A DNA stretch of 64,000 nucleotides from Tribonema minus (Eukaryota > Sar > Xanthophyceae > Tribonematales > Tribonemataceae), in assembly GCA_017506865.1 (NCBI GenBank), contig JAFCMP010000224.1:124001-188000 (forward strand), read 5' to 3'. The position numbers were made by a program, and so were the translations under genes. Shown in pieces: positions 1 through 11,709 of the stretch (position 1 is its first letter; each line of letters opens with the position of its first letter). The notes under the pieces are model-generated. The model worked only from the letters and a program-made list of their open reading frames with translations. It did no database searches and was not told the DNA's origin.

Positions 1-1174
1 ACTTTGCAATGTATCTGTAAAATTTTATTAACGATGCCGTAACGTCGATACAGTATATATACATATGTGTACATCCTAGAAGCACTGCTTCACCTTGGCT
101 TTCACATATGCTCGTTTTTTGCGTACATTTATGACACCATGTGCAACGCCTTAATGTTTTGAGGTACACAATGAGTACACACCACCAAGTACAGATTGTA
201 GACAGCTTAAGTACACTGAAAACCGTCCTGTACATGACCTGCCTGCGTCGCATTTATTCAATTTTCCATGGAGAGCTGTGGCCCGGATATAATCGTGATG
301 CTACTGCAAGACGGCAATCTACATGATTATTCAAATTGGATCTTATGCTACTGCTGTTGACAGGTACAGAGATTTGCTGTACCTTGAAAAATTATGTGAT
401 ACTTCTGCGTACAGAGGGATGCCTGATGCAATTTGATATGGCCATGGCAGCAACTCCACATGTGAAGCTAGGTGACACTGCTATCACCGGCGACATTGAT
501 AAAATTCCATGGCTATAGAGTCCCAGTTCATCATGTGTCCACATTTTTCTGCAGTCTCCTTTGCAAATCATAGCATGCTCGAGAAAATCGTGGTGACATT
601 GCTTACGGCTAAGCCGTACTTCTACAATTTAGATATTGGTTCCTTCACAGCACCTATTGCGGTTTTGTCATCATACATAAACTGTTAACGCAGTCAACGT
701 GCAAGGTTGCATTGATAAATCGATTGTGGCTGCAAGATTATCAAACATTGCTGAGTGGTATGTCCAACATTCGCAGGTAGATTCAGCCGCGCAGCCAGCA
801 GGAACGCCAGTCGCATGTGATGGTTGCTGCGCTGGTACAAAACATCAAGGTGTTGGGGGTGTAAACTAAGCTTGTACGAAGCCTGAGAGCTGTGCGTTAA
901 TGATGTAGATGGTATATTTGTGGAACCAGAGCAGCATGTCATAGCGAGTCGTGCAACACCGACAAGTTCCTTGTCTGCTCCGTCTCAGAAGTGGGCTGGA
1001 ATGTTGGCTACTATCGAGTGCAGATTTAAGATGTTAGCACATGCAACAGGTGCAAACACATTAACTTGGACACACTTTCAGGCTCCTGACATTGGCTCTT
1101 GAGCCCACTAAATCAAAAAGTTCGGAAGGCATGCCAACATGCACTTCAACATGACCTAGACAAAACGAAGATAC
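1..1174. other. Left flank, no recognisable gene
   Basis: No coding region is recognisable here. Only the first exon of the purH-like gene ends at the right edge of this stretch, with a good GT donor. I could not find the next purH exon on the minus strand in these 1.2 kb, so either the first intron runs past the window edge or the gene is broken. The composition is AT-richer than the gene bodies to the right. Confidence 0.5.
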
Positions 1175-1429
1175 CTTGGGGTGCAGAGTCTTGACTCTGC
1201 CGTCCATGATCTCAGGGTGGCCCGTGTAGTCACTGACATCCGTGCAATCCAAGTTGGCTGCGCGCAGAGCTTTGGCTGTGCCGCCGGTCGACAGGAGCTC
1301 CACGCCATGCTGCGCCAGAAACTTGGCAAACTCGATGAGGCCCGCCTTGTCGCTGACGCTGAGCAGAGCCCGGGTGATCTTGACCTCGTCAGCCTGGTCC
1401 CCCCCCACTGCAGTCAGGATGTGCGCCAT
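1175..1429 (-). CDS. purH: Bifunctional purine biosynthesis protein PurH (AICAR transformylase / IMP cyclohydrolase), first exon
   Basis: This exon encodes the N-terminal IMP cyclohydrolase (MGS-like) part of PurH, which performs the last two steps of de novo IMP synthesis. Visible motifs are [11 protein letters not shown], the phosphate-binding [11 protein letters not shown] and the family signature GRVKTLHPK, which is the residue run just before the donor (CCCCAAG then GTATCT). The chosen ATG at 1429 gives 85 codons in phase 0; an in-frame ATG at 1486 would add 19 residues. The rest of the protein (roughly 500 residues in the family) is not found to the left, so this is a partial gene in the window. 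It is divergent from the YchF-like gene, with about 155 bases between the start codons. The family call is firm; intactness is unknown. Confidence 0.85.
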
Positions 1430-1513
1430 GGTACCCAGTGCTCGCCGTGCCAGAGGTTGTGGGTGTGCCAGCCATGTTTCACTCATCTCAACCCCTCAAC
1501 CTCAACTAAGGCG

Positions 1514-1521
1514 TATATATA
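1514..1521 (+). promoter_or_regulatory. TATA-like box in the purH / YchF-like shared promoter
   Basis: The run TATATATA lies in the 155-base gap between two divergent start codons, about 65 bases upstream of the YchF-like ATG. Being palindromic it could serve either gene. This is inference from position only. Confidence 0.35.
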
Positions 1522-1583
1522 CGGTACCTTTCAAACCTGTCGCCCAGGGATACGAACTTCACCTTTTTTTTTTTGCGCCGAGC

Positions 1584-4500
1584 ATGCAACGAAGGCCGCG
1601 TGTAGTGGCATGGCAATTGTTGCTGCTCTTGTATGCGTCCATCAACGCAAGAGCGCTGCTGCTGCGACAGCCAGCAGCCCGGTTGACTTCAACATGCACT
1701 GTTCGTAGAAGATCATGTTTGCACATGGCTGCCCGAGCCAAGGACCTGCGCTCAGAGCAAAAGCGCCAGGGCCTACGGCTTGCAAAAGGCGGCCGCCCGC
1801 CTCGCAGCGTGCGCGCACTGAAACGCGAGGGCAGGAGAGAGCACAGAGCAAGAATGGGAGGATCTGGCACAAGGCTTAAGGAGCTCAGGGAGGACAAGGC
1901 ATGGTACATTGGCGTGATTGGGATGAACGGAGCGGGCAGAGGACTGGCTGTCAAGTCCTTGGAGGCAGCACTCCGCAAGCAGACGGAGCTCAAAGTTGGC
2001 AAGGAGTTCGTCAGGTGAACCTTCAACTTGTCGTATTCAACTGTTGTGTGTTTCTGGTTCTGGTTTTTTTATGCATCGTCGTCAAAATGATGCTCACGAA
2101 GACGCCCACATTGCGGTATATATTGGTCCACGCATAGCGATTGAAGGCCACACGTGTGCCAGTGATGGCGTTTGCCAGAAACTTGTTTTTGACTGAATGG
2201 CACGTTTTTGCGCAGCCCACCAATGCGCACCTCTGACCTCAAGCTCGTGCAGGTGCATCTGGTTTCCTGGAGCATTTACCTGTTGGTCATTGCTGGCATT
2301 AGACACTAATTGGTGCGCAACACGTGCTTTTCAATGAAATTGTCGGTCTATGCCATGGTAAATGCCAGCTGCAAGTACGCAAGGCCCATTCGGCACGCTC
2401 ACGCCGTGAACACTCTCATCGCAATTGCCTCATGTTGTGGCGCTCACATTTCCAGAGATGTTGTCCACACTTCCATGATGTGTGTGTATATATCTATACA
2501 TATCAATCCAAGCAAACACATTGATGCACGCGGAGAAAAACTGCTCAAAGGTGTTATCAGCAAGGCATTGGCTGACACACATCAACTACACCTACACGCA
2601 CGGCTGCAGGGCGGACGTCCGCATCATCGATGCCGGGCGCATGCCATTAGACGACATGCCCACCCAGGACCCAGGGAGATTTGCAAAGCTACGACGATGT
2701 AACCTCATGATACACGTCGTGCGCTGCTTTGAAGCGCCGCCGGCACCTGAACCCACTGCCGCTCAAGAGGAGCAGGATTTGAGCACTGCTGCTGAAGCTG
2801 TTGTGCCAAGGAGTAGGAGGGTGCCCTCGAAGCTGGTGGCAGCGGCAGCAGCAGCAGCAGCGGCGGCGGCAAGCCAGCAAGAGAGCAGTGGGGCTGATGG
2901 TGCAATGGTGGCGGGCAACAACACAACACAGGTGCTTGGAGTGATTGCACATGACACGTGTGATAATGTCGCTTGCACGCATGCTGTTTGCATGGCAACG
3001 GAACAAAACCGTAGGCATATCGTGTGAATAGTATGAGAGCGCCGCTCAAAGTGTGGGCACATTGAGTTTGTTGTTGTGTGCCACATGTCTTTGCATTTCA
3101 AGGGGACTTCACTGAGAAGTGTGAAAATTGGCATCTCTCTGACTTGCTAGAAATGCGTGATCATAGAGGCAATGTGCAAGGGCCAAAGTACAGTCACTGC
3201 ATACTCATTGCTGTACACTGTCAACTCTAAAGCGGGGGGGCAACATGAAGTTTGGCCAGAGTATGCGCTAGACAAAGGCAGCACAGCGCACAACGACCTG
3301 CCATGGTATCCCCCCCTCTCATGTTGCTGTGTGCAAAAGTGTCCTCAGCATCAGCAACAACCGCACATATCTCTGCAAACGCAACTTTGCCTGCTCCCCA
3401 TTCATCATTGAAGGCACAGGTTGCTGACGCCATCAGGGCATGGTGATCTGTTTTCTTGGTATTCTCTCATCACAAAGTACAGCAGCACAATGTGACTCAT
3501 CACCCGCCGCCGGCGCGTTCTGTCCGCACGCAGGTTTTACTTCCGCCGACGCCGCTGGAAGATGCGCTTCGCACGCGTGCAGCCATGGCATACGCAGATC
3601 TGCACATAATATATGAGCGGTCCAAGGTGAACCACACGGCGGCTTTCTGGCGCGTGCGGCAGCGCGCCATCAATGAGATGGCAGCGCTCAGGAGGATCGA
3701 GCCGGAGCTTGCACGAATATATCTCAAGGCAAGTGACCGCGCAGTCGTACATGCTTTATGCATGTTGCTGGCGGCACTGCGGTGCCATGCGTGTCGCCGC
3801 TTGATCAACCATGGCGTACTTAGGGCTGGTCTTGCTCAGGGTTTAAATTCAGGTATGTATGTACGGGGTCCATGCATGGCAAGCCTGCGCTTTAGCATCA
3901 AGCGAGGCGTCGTGCACGCTTTCGGCTCTCTGGCTGGTGCGGACAGTGTGCCACACACCATGGTGCGTGTGTGAGGTCTGGTCGTTGGCGTCTCCCGAGC
4001 CGCGCTAATGCGTTTCGTCTCTTCTTGCCCCCGTGTGCCAGCGTTCCACGACGATCGCCTCATGGCGCGCGCAATCACGCTCTCCGCCCTCTACCGCTAC
4101 CCTTACGCCAAGAGCAGCGCTCAACCTACCGCTGCTCACACACGATCCCCATGCCCCGTCCCCCTGTCATCATCGCTCGACAGGGCGGCATCCTGCAGCC
4201 CGCGGGCGACGAGTTCTCCGCGAGCGTGCTGCGCGACTCCAAGGACGGCAAGCACCTGCACGAGCGCCAGCGCTGGGCAATCCGGCCGCTGGGCTTCCTC
4301 ACGTGCAAGCGCACCATCTTTTGCGCCAGCACGAGCGCCGGCGGCAGCAACGGCGAGGGGCGCGGCGACAGCGAGCGCGCGGCGACGGCTGCGGTCACGG
4401 AGATGGCGGAGAAGTTTGGGCTGCTGTGCGCGGAGGCGGCGCTGCAGGCTGCGGATGGCGGGGAGGCGCTTGCGGCGGCGGTCGTTGCCGCGATGCCCAA

Positions 4501-4618
4501 GTCGCTGCTGGCCCGGGATCCCAAGCGCCGAAAAGCAGCGCGGAGCAAGCGGAAAAGGGGGGGCGGATGGGACAGAGTCGGGGAGCTCGCCGTCAGCGGT
4601 GTGGGAGAGGGCCAATGA
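1584..4618 (+). CDS. YchF/OLA1-like (Obg family) protein with degenerate P-loop and bipartite targeting leader
   Basis: Four exons (1584-2014, 2610-2931, 3534-3728, 4199-4618; phases 2, 0, 0) give about 455 residues. Residues 1-22 form a hydrophobic signal-like segment followed by an Arg/Ser/Thr-rich stretch, the pattern of plastid import in secondary algae. The body aligns with the ribosome-binding ATPase YchF: VIGMNGAGRG sits at the G1 loop (residues 111-120), RIIDAGRMPLDDM at the DxAG switch II, MIHVVRCFE is almost identical to YchF, PLEDALRTRAAMAYADL matches the helix after it, and IRPLGFLTCKRTIFCAS matches the G4 region. The P-loop Lys-Ser/Thr is replaced by Arg-Gly, the segment between G1 and G3 is about 30 residues shorter than usual, and no TGS domain follows. 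An Ala/Glu-rich insert fills exon 2. The third intron has a GC donor (CTCAAG then GCAAGT). Probably a non-hydrolysing paralogue acting in an organelle; the function is inference. Confidence 0.62.
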
Positions 4619-5403
4619 CAGGGGGGGGGGGAGGGTTGGGTGTGCGAGTTGTTGTGTGTGTGACATCTTGGTTAGGCGGCCGGAAATGTGGACAACACAC
4701 GCAGGGAAAGGACACAGCGACACTTGTGATGGTGTGTCCTTGCGCTGCCCGCAAGCGGAGCAGATGCGCTTGGACGTACGACAGCGTCGTGTCGTATTTA
4801 CACGTGGCTTCCAAGGCCTGTGATGATAATCAATGTACTGCTCCCTGTGCAGTGCTGTTCAGGGAAACTTTGCTGTGATCCCCGCCCTGTTGCTGATGCT
4901 CTCGTGCCATTGTGCTTTGCTCGCTCAGCACTCAGCATTGGCGACGACTTCTAGTCTACAAATGCTGTCAAAATTCCCTGTTGCTGCCATGCCTTGCCCG
5001 GAGTCACTTGCGTCCCTCCTGCTGTTGTGCCTTCACAGCAGCACGGCACTGCTTATAACTCGCAACTTCCTGTTCGCAGGAGTCCTCCTTGAGACCATCC
5101 TTGTGCTCCTCTACACACCTGCAAAAATCATCGAGGCAGCAGCAGCGGATGCAAGGGTTTACAGCCTAAATAGTTGAAGCACGTGGATGCGATCGTGGAC
5201 CATGCGGCGCCTTACTTGAGGTATAGTTGCAGCAGATCTGCGCAAGGGTCTTGCGCAGGCTGCGCCGGTGTGTTGCCCATCCCCGACACACAGCAGCTGC
5301 ACACCTGCAAAGATCTCTAGAGTCGAACTCAAATCTTCAAGTCACACAACTTTTACTTCAAGTACTCGGAGAGGAACAAACTTGTGCCTGCGCACAAGCA
5401 AGC
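4619..5403. other. Intergenic, tandem same-strand genes
   Basis: Gap between the stop of the YchF-like gene and the start of NAR1. A poly-G run (about 4621-4632) follows the stop. I see no coding signal or RNA gene. Confidence 0.5.
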
Positions 5404-8400
5404 ATGGCCTCGGTGTTCCTGGGGGACCTGGACGACTTCATTGCTCCCTCGCAGGCCTGCGTCAACCCCCTCTTCGCTGCGCCAGCCTCGGACAAACCTG
5501 CTGCAATAGCAGGCAATGGCGCCGATGCAATGGAGCTGGTGCTCGAGGACGAGTTCGAGACCTTGGCGCCGCAGGTGCCTTAAAACAACGTTGCAGTTTT
5601 CACCACTTGCACTGCCGCTGCATCCGCACTCACCGCGCCTGGGGCACACTGGCGCGGCGAGTCACTGAAAATGCCTGTGCTCCACCCTTTGTGGCTGTTG
5701 CTCATTGCGCAATTTTCGACACAGCATCTGCATCGAAGCTGCAAACTTGGCATCTGCCCTGATTCAGGACTTGCCCCTTTGCGTCCAAACATACCCTACA
5801 GGTCCTGCCTCCCCAACAACAGGAGCCAGACCTCATCAAAACCTCGGCCTCCAAGACGGCCACCGTGAGCCTCAACGACTGCCTGGCCTGCAGCGGCTGC
5901 GTCACGTCCGCCGAGACGGTGCTCATATCGCAGCAGAGCTCAGGCAGGCTGCTCTCCGCGCTGCGCGACAAGAGCTTCGCCGTCTCCGTGGCCTCCCTCT
6001 CCCCACAGTCCCGCGCCTCGATCGCGGACTATTTCGGGCTCTCCCCGGCGCAGGCGCAGGCGCGCATCGCCACGTTCCTCGCGCAGCTGGGCGTCACCCA
6101 CACCATAGACGCAGCGTGCGCGGGCGACCTCTGCCTTGTGGCCGCGCGCGACGAATTCATCGCGCGAGCGCGGTCCCCGTTGCCCCCCGTGTGGACCGCC
6201 CCCGCCCCCTCCGTCGCCGTCTCGCGCACGACGCAACGCGATGCCGCGACGGGCGCCGAGTCGTTTAACGCGCCGCAGCTGCGTGGGCCGCTGCCGCTGC
6301 TGGTGAGCGCGTGCCCGGGCTTCGTCTGCTACGTCGAAAAGACGGCGCCCGAGGCGCTGGCCTACGTGAGCGCCGTCAAGTCGCCGCAGGCCGCGGCGGG
6401 GGCGCTGGTGAAGGGGGCTGCGGCGCGCGCGTGGGGCGTCGCCCCCGCGGCGGTGCTCCACCTGAGCGTGCAGCCGTGCTTCGACAGGAAGCTGGAGGCG
6501 AGCCGGCTGGACTTTGTCGATACCGTTGCGGCGGAGGCGACGGAGGCGGCGGAGGCGGCGGCGGCGCCCACTGCGGACGTGGACATTGTGCTGTCGACGT
6601 CGGAGCTGCTGGAGATGGTGCGGGAGAGGGCTGGCGGGGAGGCGCAGGTATGCACGCGGCACCCTGTAATGATCCACTGCACCCCTCATATTGAGCTTGT
6701 TGCGGCAGCAGCGCGCTGAGCGCTGCTGTCCACTTCGGTGCTGATAAGGGTGGCGGGGGAGGTGCTGGTGCGTATGGCGTTGATGTTCTTGGGCAGCACT
6801 GAGCTGAGCACTGTGGTCGCATGGTGCTATTGGAGACAACCCGGAAGAGGACCGCGCCAGGCAATGTGTTCTCAACAGCGTTGCTCAGCTCGTGGTTTCG
6901 GTCCGGCAGTTGCTGGCACTGCGCTGTTTGGACTGTAGGCATCTTGTACTTAAAGTGCTTGAATGGCGGTTGTGCACGCTCAGTGGCATGATTATGTGGC
7001 TGCAGTTTGCCGATGAATGTAGGTTTGTGCTCGAGCAGGATGGAAGACAGTTTGTGTGCAATGATGGCGAGCTCTGGGCATTTCATTGCCGTGCCATTGA
7101 CACGTCGGAATCACTGCCTTTGCCCGAGGGTGCTTCACGAGGACGCTTCTGTGAGCTACTTGACTGTACGATCGTGTTTGCGGCAGGGAAGAAATCGGAT
7201 TGAGATCGTTACACGGGAAATCGCGACTCTGGCTTGGCACTCTGACGCGCCGAACGGCACTTCAGCCAGACCCTTGGCCTGCCGATGCCATATACCAACG
7301 TTGCCGTCACAGTCTTTGACCACTCGCTGCAGGCAGGCCACTCTGAGTCATACTTGCTTGTGCTGTTTCACCAAGACTCAGGGCCTGAAAGGCAGGTCCA
7401 TGAAGCAGAGTTCAAGTCAGCCCACATGCCCTAACTCACCGTTGTGTCATGTACATTATACATTTTGCTCTACAGGCCGCTCAGTACTTCCGCAGCCTGG
7501 CACCAGCACCGCCAGCTCCCGAACTAGCCCCCGGCATCCCCTTGCCCCCCCCTACCCCCGAGGGGGCTGCTCTAGCCTCCGCCGACGCAGCAGGGGGCGC
7601 CAGCGGGGGGTATGCTGAACACGTATTTCGGCACGCTGCCAAGGTGCTGCATGGCGTGGACATACCGCAAGGCGCACCGCTGCAGTATCGGCAGGGGCGC
7701 AACGTGGACATGAGGGAGCTAGTGCTGGAGGTGGGGGGGGAGGTGGTGATGCGGTTCGCGCTCGCGTACGGCTTCAGGAACATACAGGTCAGGCGTGGAT
7801 TGCATTACGTGTGGGTATGTAGGCATGACCTTATGACTGTAGACCAACGTGCTTTGGAGCCAAGGGTGTATCGTATGGGTCTCAGGAATGGACCAAGCCA
7901 AGCAAGTCAGGATTTGATCTCATGAGAGGTTTGTACGATTGTTTGTCTGTTTGACTCAGAAGGGCGTGTGCCCGTTGTCATACAGAGTGCAGGTCGCATC
8001 ATGCCATGTGCAAGGCAGTTATCATGTCATATGAGGGGCGCGGGGCACCAGGCGCACGCATGTCAAGTGCATCGAATGTGTGCAAGAAGAGTGTCATTGT
8101 GCGCAGCTCAAGGAGCATTGAGCACAGGCATGTAGTCGGCCGCTGTTTGCGGAGGCTTGACAACTTCACACGCGGCCTATCCATTTGAGTGTGTATGTAT
8201 GTGCTCCATTCGCAAACGCACGTGTGCACAGCGAATGTACACATCATGAGGTACTCTTTGCGTACCTAGGTGATAAAGTACACTCCATCAGTACACTCCG
8301 TGTCGCTCACAACGCGCACTGTACTCACACAGTGCGAAATCACGCAGGTGTAACTGTCTTGTAACTGTCTGAGTGCCCTTCTCTTCCCATGCATAGTCAC

Positions 8401-10132
8401 ATTTATCCTCTTGCGCCCCCAAGCATGCATACCATCATGAGCTGTTCCACTGCACGCCTCAGGAGCTGTGACCGCGGCCGCCGCAGTGGTGGCTATTTCT
8501 GTGAGGCCACGCCAGACACTCATACCTATTTTGTGGCCATGCGTGTGCATGCCGCCTGCGGATGCGGTGGAGGTCTCTGGCTAGCTCCGTGTTTTGTGGC
8601 GGGCAGTGGCACACTGTTAAGCGGTATGCCCGTGAACTCCAATCCACGTTTTTGTCACCACTGCTGCTGGTCATGTCATCGCCCGTGGTGGCAGCGCATC
8701 CTGACAGAACTGCGGCGGCGGTGGCGCGCCTACCAGTTGTGGAGAGGCGGCTGCTCGCCAGCTGGACTTGTAAGTCGTATGATCATCACTACAACAAATT
8801 GCCACTGCCTGCAGCACCGCAGCGGCGTCGGCATGCCTATCAGTACATGGAGGTGATGGCTCGCCAACTCATGCACTAAGTCTGTGAACCACGTCCTTGT
8901 AAGCAAAGCTTCCCACTGCCCTGTGCTCGCGCAGAGCATCCTGACGCAGCTGCGGCGGCGGCGCTGCGCATACCAGTACGTGGAGGTGATGGCGTGTCCT
9001 GGCGGCTGCGTGAATGGCGGCGGGCAGGTGCGGCCAGCGCAGGAGACGCCGCAGGCGATGCGTGAGCGGACGGTGCGCGTTGGCGGCATCATGCAGGTGA
9101 GCACTGCCGCTTCACTAACTTCAACCCTGATTGAAACCCTGGAGGAGGCGCCGCAGGCAATGCGCGAGAGGACAGCGCGCGTCGGCGGCGTCATGCAGGT
9201 GAGCGCTGCCACTTCACTCACTTGAGGTTGGTTTTCTAACCTAACATCACATCTAATTTAAAAACCCTAAGCAGGAGGCGCCGCAGGCGATGCGCAAGCG
9301 GGCGGCGCGCACTGGCGGCGTCATGCGCGAGAGCACTGGCGCTTCCTACTTGAAGTGTTGTAGAAAGCACCTGTTCGACGTCAGCAAGAGCATTGTGCAG
9401 TGCTGCTAGCTCCCCATTTCCTGTCCTCAACTGCTGCACAGTCGCAGAAGAGCTGATCAGCTGATGTTTGAAGCACGCAGCCGTGTGTACGCATGTCATG
9501 TGTAGTGGCCGCAGTCGCCGCTGAAGTGTAGGGCACCTGCCATTTCTGGCAAGTAGATAGGCACGCCTTTGGTCAATGACTAGCGTTCAAGGCACAAGAA
9601 AGCTCTCGGCCTGCAGTTGTATGCACAACAGCATAGGTATGCCTCAAGTGCACATTATCATTGCGGACCAAACATCCTTGCTCAGGTGACTTTCAGAGCG
9701 CGTGCGGCGACACGCATGAACGAATAGCGGCGAGCGTCAGCACTTGAGGTCCATGTTGAACTTTTCGCATACAGCCGTGCCTGCTGTACCACATACCGGG
9801 ACAACAGAAGGACTTTGCATGCCAGGGCAGAAAGCCTTTTTTTCAAAGGTGTAAAGGCAAGCACTCAGAGCATATGAGAGTACCTGACCTTGTCGTGTGC
9901 AATGAATAGTGTCTGAGTTGCGTCGGTGCTCAATATTTTGCCTTTTGCGTGTCTGGTTGTTGTTTTGCAGGCTGTGCCCTCGCTCGCGCAACCCGACGAT
10001 AGCCCTTTAGTGCAGTGGGTGCTAGGCCCCGGCGGCGCAATGCCATTGGACAGTGCCGCATCCGCACTGCATACAACGTTCCATGCGGTGCCGAAGCTAG
10101 AGGCCACCAACTCGCTGCTGGCACGGTGGTAG
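5404..10132 (+). CDS. NAR1: Cytosolic Fe-S cluster assembly factor NAR1 (IOP1/NARFL, iron-only hydrogenase-like)
   Basis: Five phase-0 exons (5404-5574, 5823-6647, 7476-7787, 8935-9096, 9971-10132) encode about 543 residues. NAR1 delivers Fe-S clusters to the CIA targeting complex in the cytosol. The N-terminal cluster cysteines are all visible: PSQAC in exon 1 and CLACSGC at the start of exon 2. The H-cluster-type cysteines are present too: SACPGFVCY and [10 protein letters not shown] in exon 2, and the pair in [13 protein letters not shown] in exon 4. The protein ends in Trp, as in other NAR1 proteins. An Ala/Pro-rich insert (about 45 residues) opens exon 3. The intron after exon 4 holds two further copies of the exon-4 end; the nearer one (9145-9198) has an AG before it and a GTGAGC after it, so it could be spliced in as an 18-residue cassette. 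Fragments of the exon-4 start lie upstream of that exon. Identification is firm; borders are manual. Confidence 0.9.
8690..8872 (+). repeat. Two decayed copies of the start of NAR1 exon 4 inside intron 3
   Basis: Around 8695-8745 and 8817-8865 the DNA resembles the acceptor end and first 60-70 bases of exon 4 (reading [13 protein letters not shown] and [13 protein letters not shown], against [19 protein letters not shown] in the real exon at 8935). The copies have lost the reading frame between them. They are explained by local duplication of the exon start. Confidence 0.7.
9037..9345 (+). repeat. Triplicated end of NAR1 exon 4
   Basis: Three units spaced by about 108 and 127 bases read [18 protein letters not shown] (real exon end, 9043-9096), [18 protein letters not shown] (9145-9198) and [17 protein letters not shown] (from about 9274). 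The first two are followed directly by GTGAGC; the third has lost the donor (CGCGAGAGC). Intron sequence between the units is related as well (GCACTG.CGCTTC). Confidence 0.85.
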
Positions 10133-11709
10133 CCCTTGTACATATTTCTGTGCATTTCAACACAGCCTGCGATCGGTGACTGTTGCCTTCTAATGAATTT
10201 GGAACAGTCATGGCGTGGTGCTCCGCACGCCGCGAACGCACCTGGCTGAGCGTTGTTGTTGACCATGCGCTTGTTGCTAGCAGTGAGCTTCGACAATAGT
10301 GTTGCGTGCACGTGGTGCCTGCCTTCAGCACAGCGCCGCGGCCCTCTTTGCTGGTGAAATGTGCATATTTGTGTACTTCGAGTGTGTAGCGGGGTGTGTC
10401 GCAAAGCACTACATGGCCACACTTGCACAGGTGGCAGCTGTTGCCATTGTCGTAATATTATCACATGTTACAACAAGCAGATCCACCAGGCTCAAGGACC
10501 GCACGTTTGCAACGTGCACTGAAAATGTTGTCGACAGCACAGGCATATACCTTGCACGACGCAAGTGTAGTCATCAGCATGTATGTGCTGTGCGCGCTCA
10601 CATTACTGTTGCCTGTGTTCATGTCAGCATCTGCTGCTTCAACAAATGATGTAGGCTCATGAGGCCGCACAAGTTATTGGTTATGTAGCCAACTGCAGAC
10701 GATGCTATAATGAAAGCACAGAGCACAGCCGCTGCTCATCAAAGTCGCACCAGCAGGGATGCGTAGCAGTCTATTGCCCGCCTGCGGGTTGCTACACTGC
10801 ATCATGGCGGCGGTAAACAGGGACTGAAACACTTTTCTTTAGTGTTAAGATTGAGTGGCTGCGCCGTGCTGGAGCCGTCGCTCTATGTAGTTTTTGCGCC
10901 TTGCTGGTGTGGCACTGCAGCACTTTCTCTCGAGCTGGAAAAGTGCTGCTCGCAGTGCTATGGAGATGCATCAGGTCTCCATTGTGATAGCTGCTGAATT
11001 GTTGGAGCCATTGTGAGTTGAGGTGAGCTGATAAAGGTGATGGTTGAAGCGCGCCGACAAGTGTGAGGACGAAGAACTCAGATTCGATCAAGCACACTAC
11101 GCCACTCTGAAGTCAACAGGGGCATGCAAGCTTCGGTGTCTAACCTCAGCGTCACCTGTTCAAGCAAAGCATACTGCGCGGTGGTCGACCTCTGCGGTGC
11201 TTCGCTGTGACAAACTATGCGATCTCCAGAGTAAGTGATACATGCAAGGGAGCAAACAGCTGAGGCACTCATGAGGAAGGTCCTCAACGCTCTGCATGCA
11301 CAACTCGCCAAGTCCATCAGAGCTAGTGAAGGTCATCATGGGCCAAATGCTCACCCAGCGCCAACCGCGGCACTGTCATTACCAACGCAAGATAAGCACC
11401 AAGGTACAGAAAAGAGCATGCGCGTCACCTCCATCAACTGCCACTTTTTTTTGGCTCCGCTGGAATTTTTCACGAAAAACCGCCTCTCCGAGTCTGTCTG
11501 CACCGCCAACATACAAGCCGTGTGCCGCATATACACGGGCCATCGACAGCAGAAACAGCCAGCACAGTGGCATACTGCACTTCAAAGCGTCGAAGCAGTG
11601 GAAACCAGCCAACAGGACGCGGACACAGAACCGGGTAGCGCGTCGACAGATCCGAGAGAGCGAGCACGGCGGTGAGAGAGACACAGAACAGCGACCTCAG
11701 CGGCGCAAG
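10133..11709. other. Intergenic region
   Basis: Between NAR1 and the two-exon hypothetical gene. No conserved protein or RNA recognised. The composition is AT-richer than the adjacent exons. Confidence 0.5.

Noticed and set aside
4833-5177. Leu-rich 114-codon frame after the YchF-like gene
   Set aside because: Hydrophobic but without conserved sequence, splice context or neighbours to support it; probably chance.
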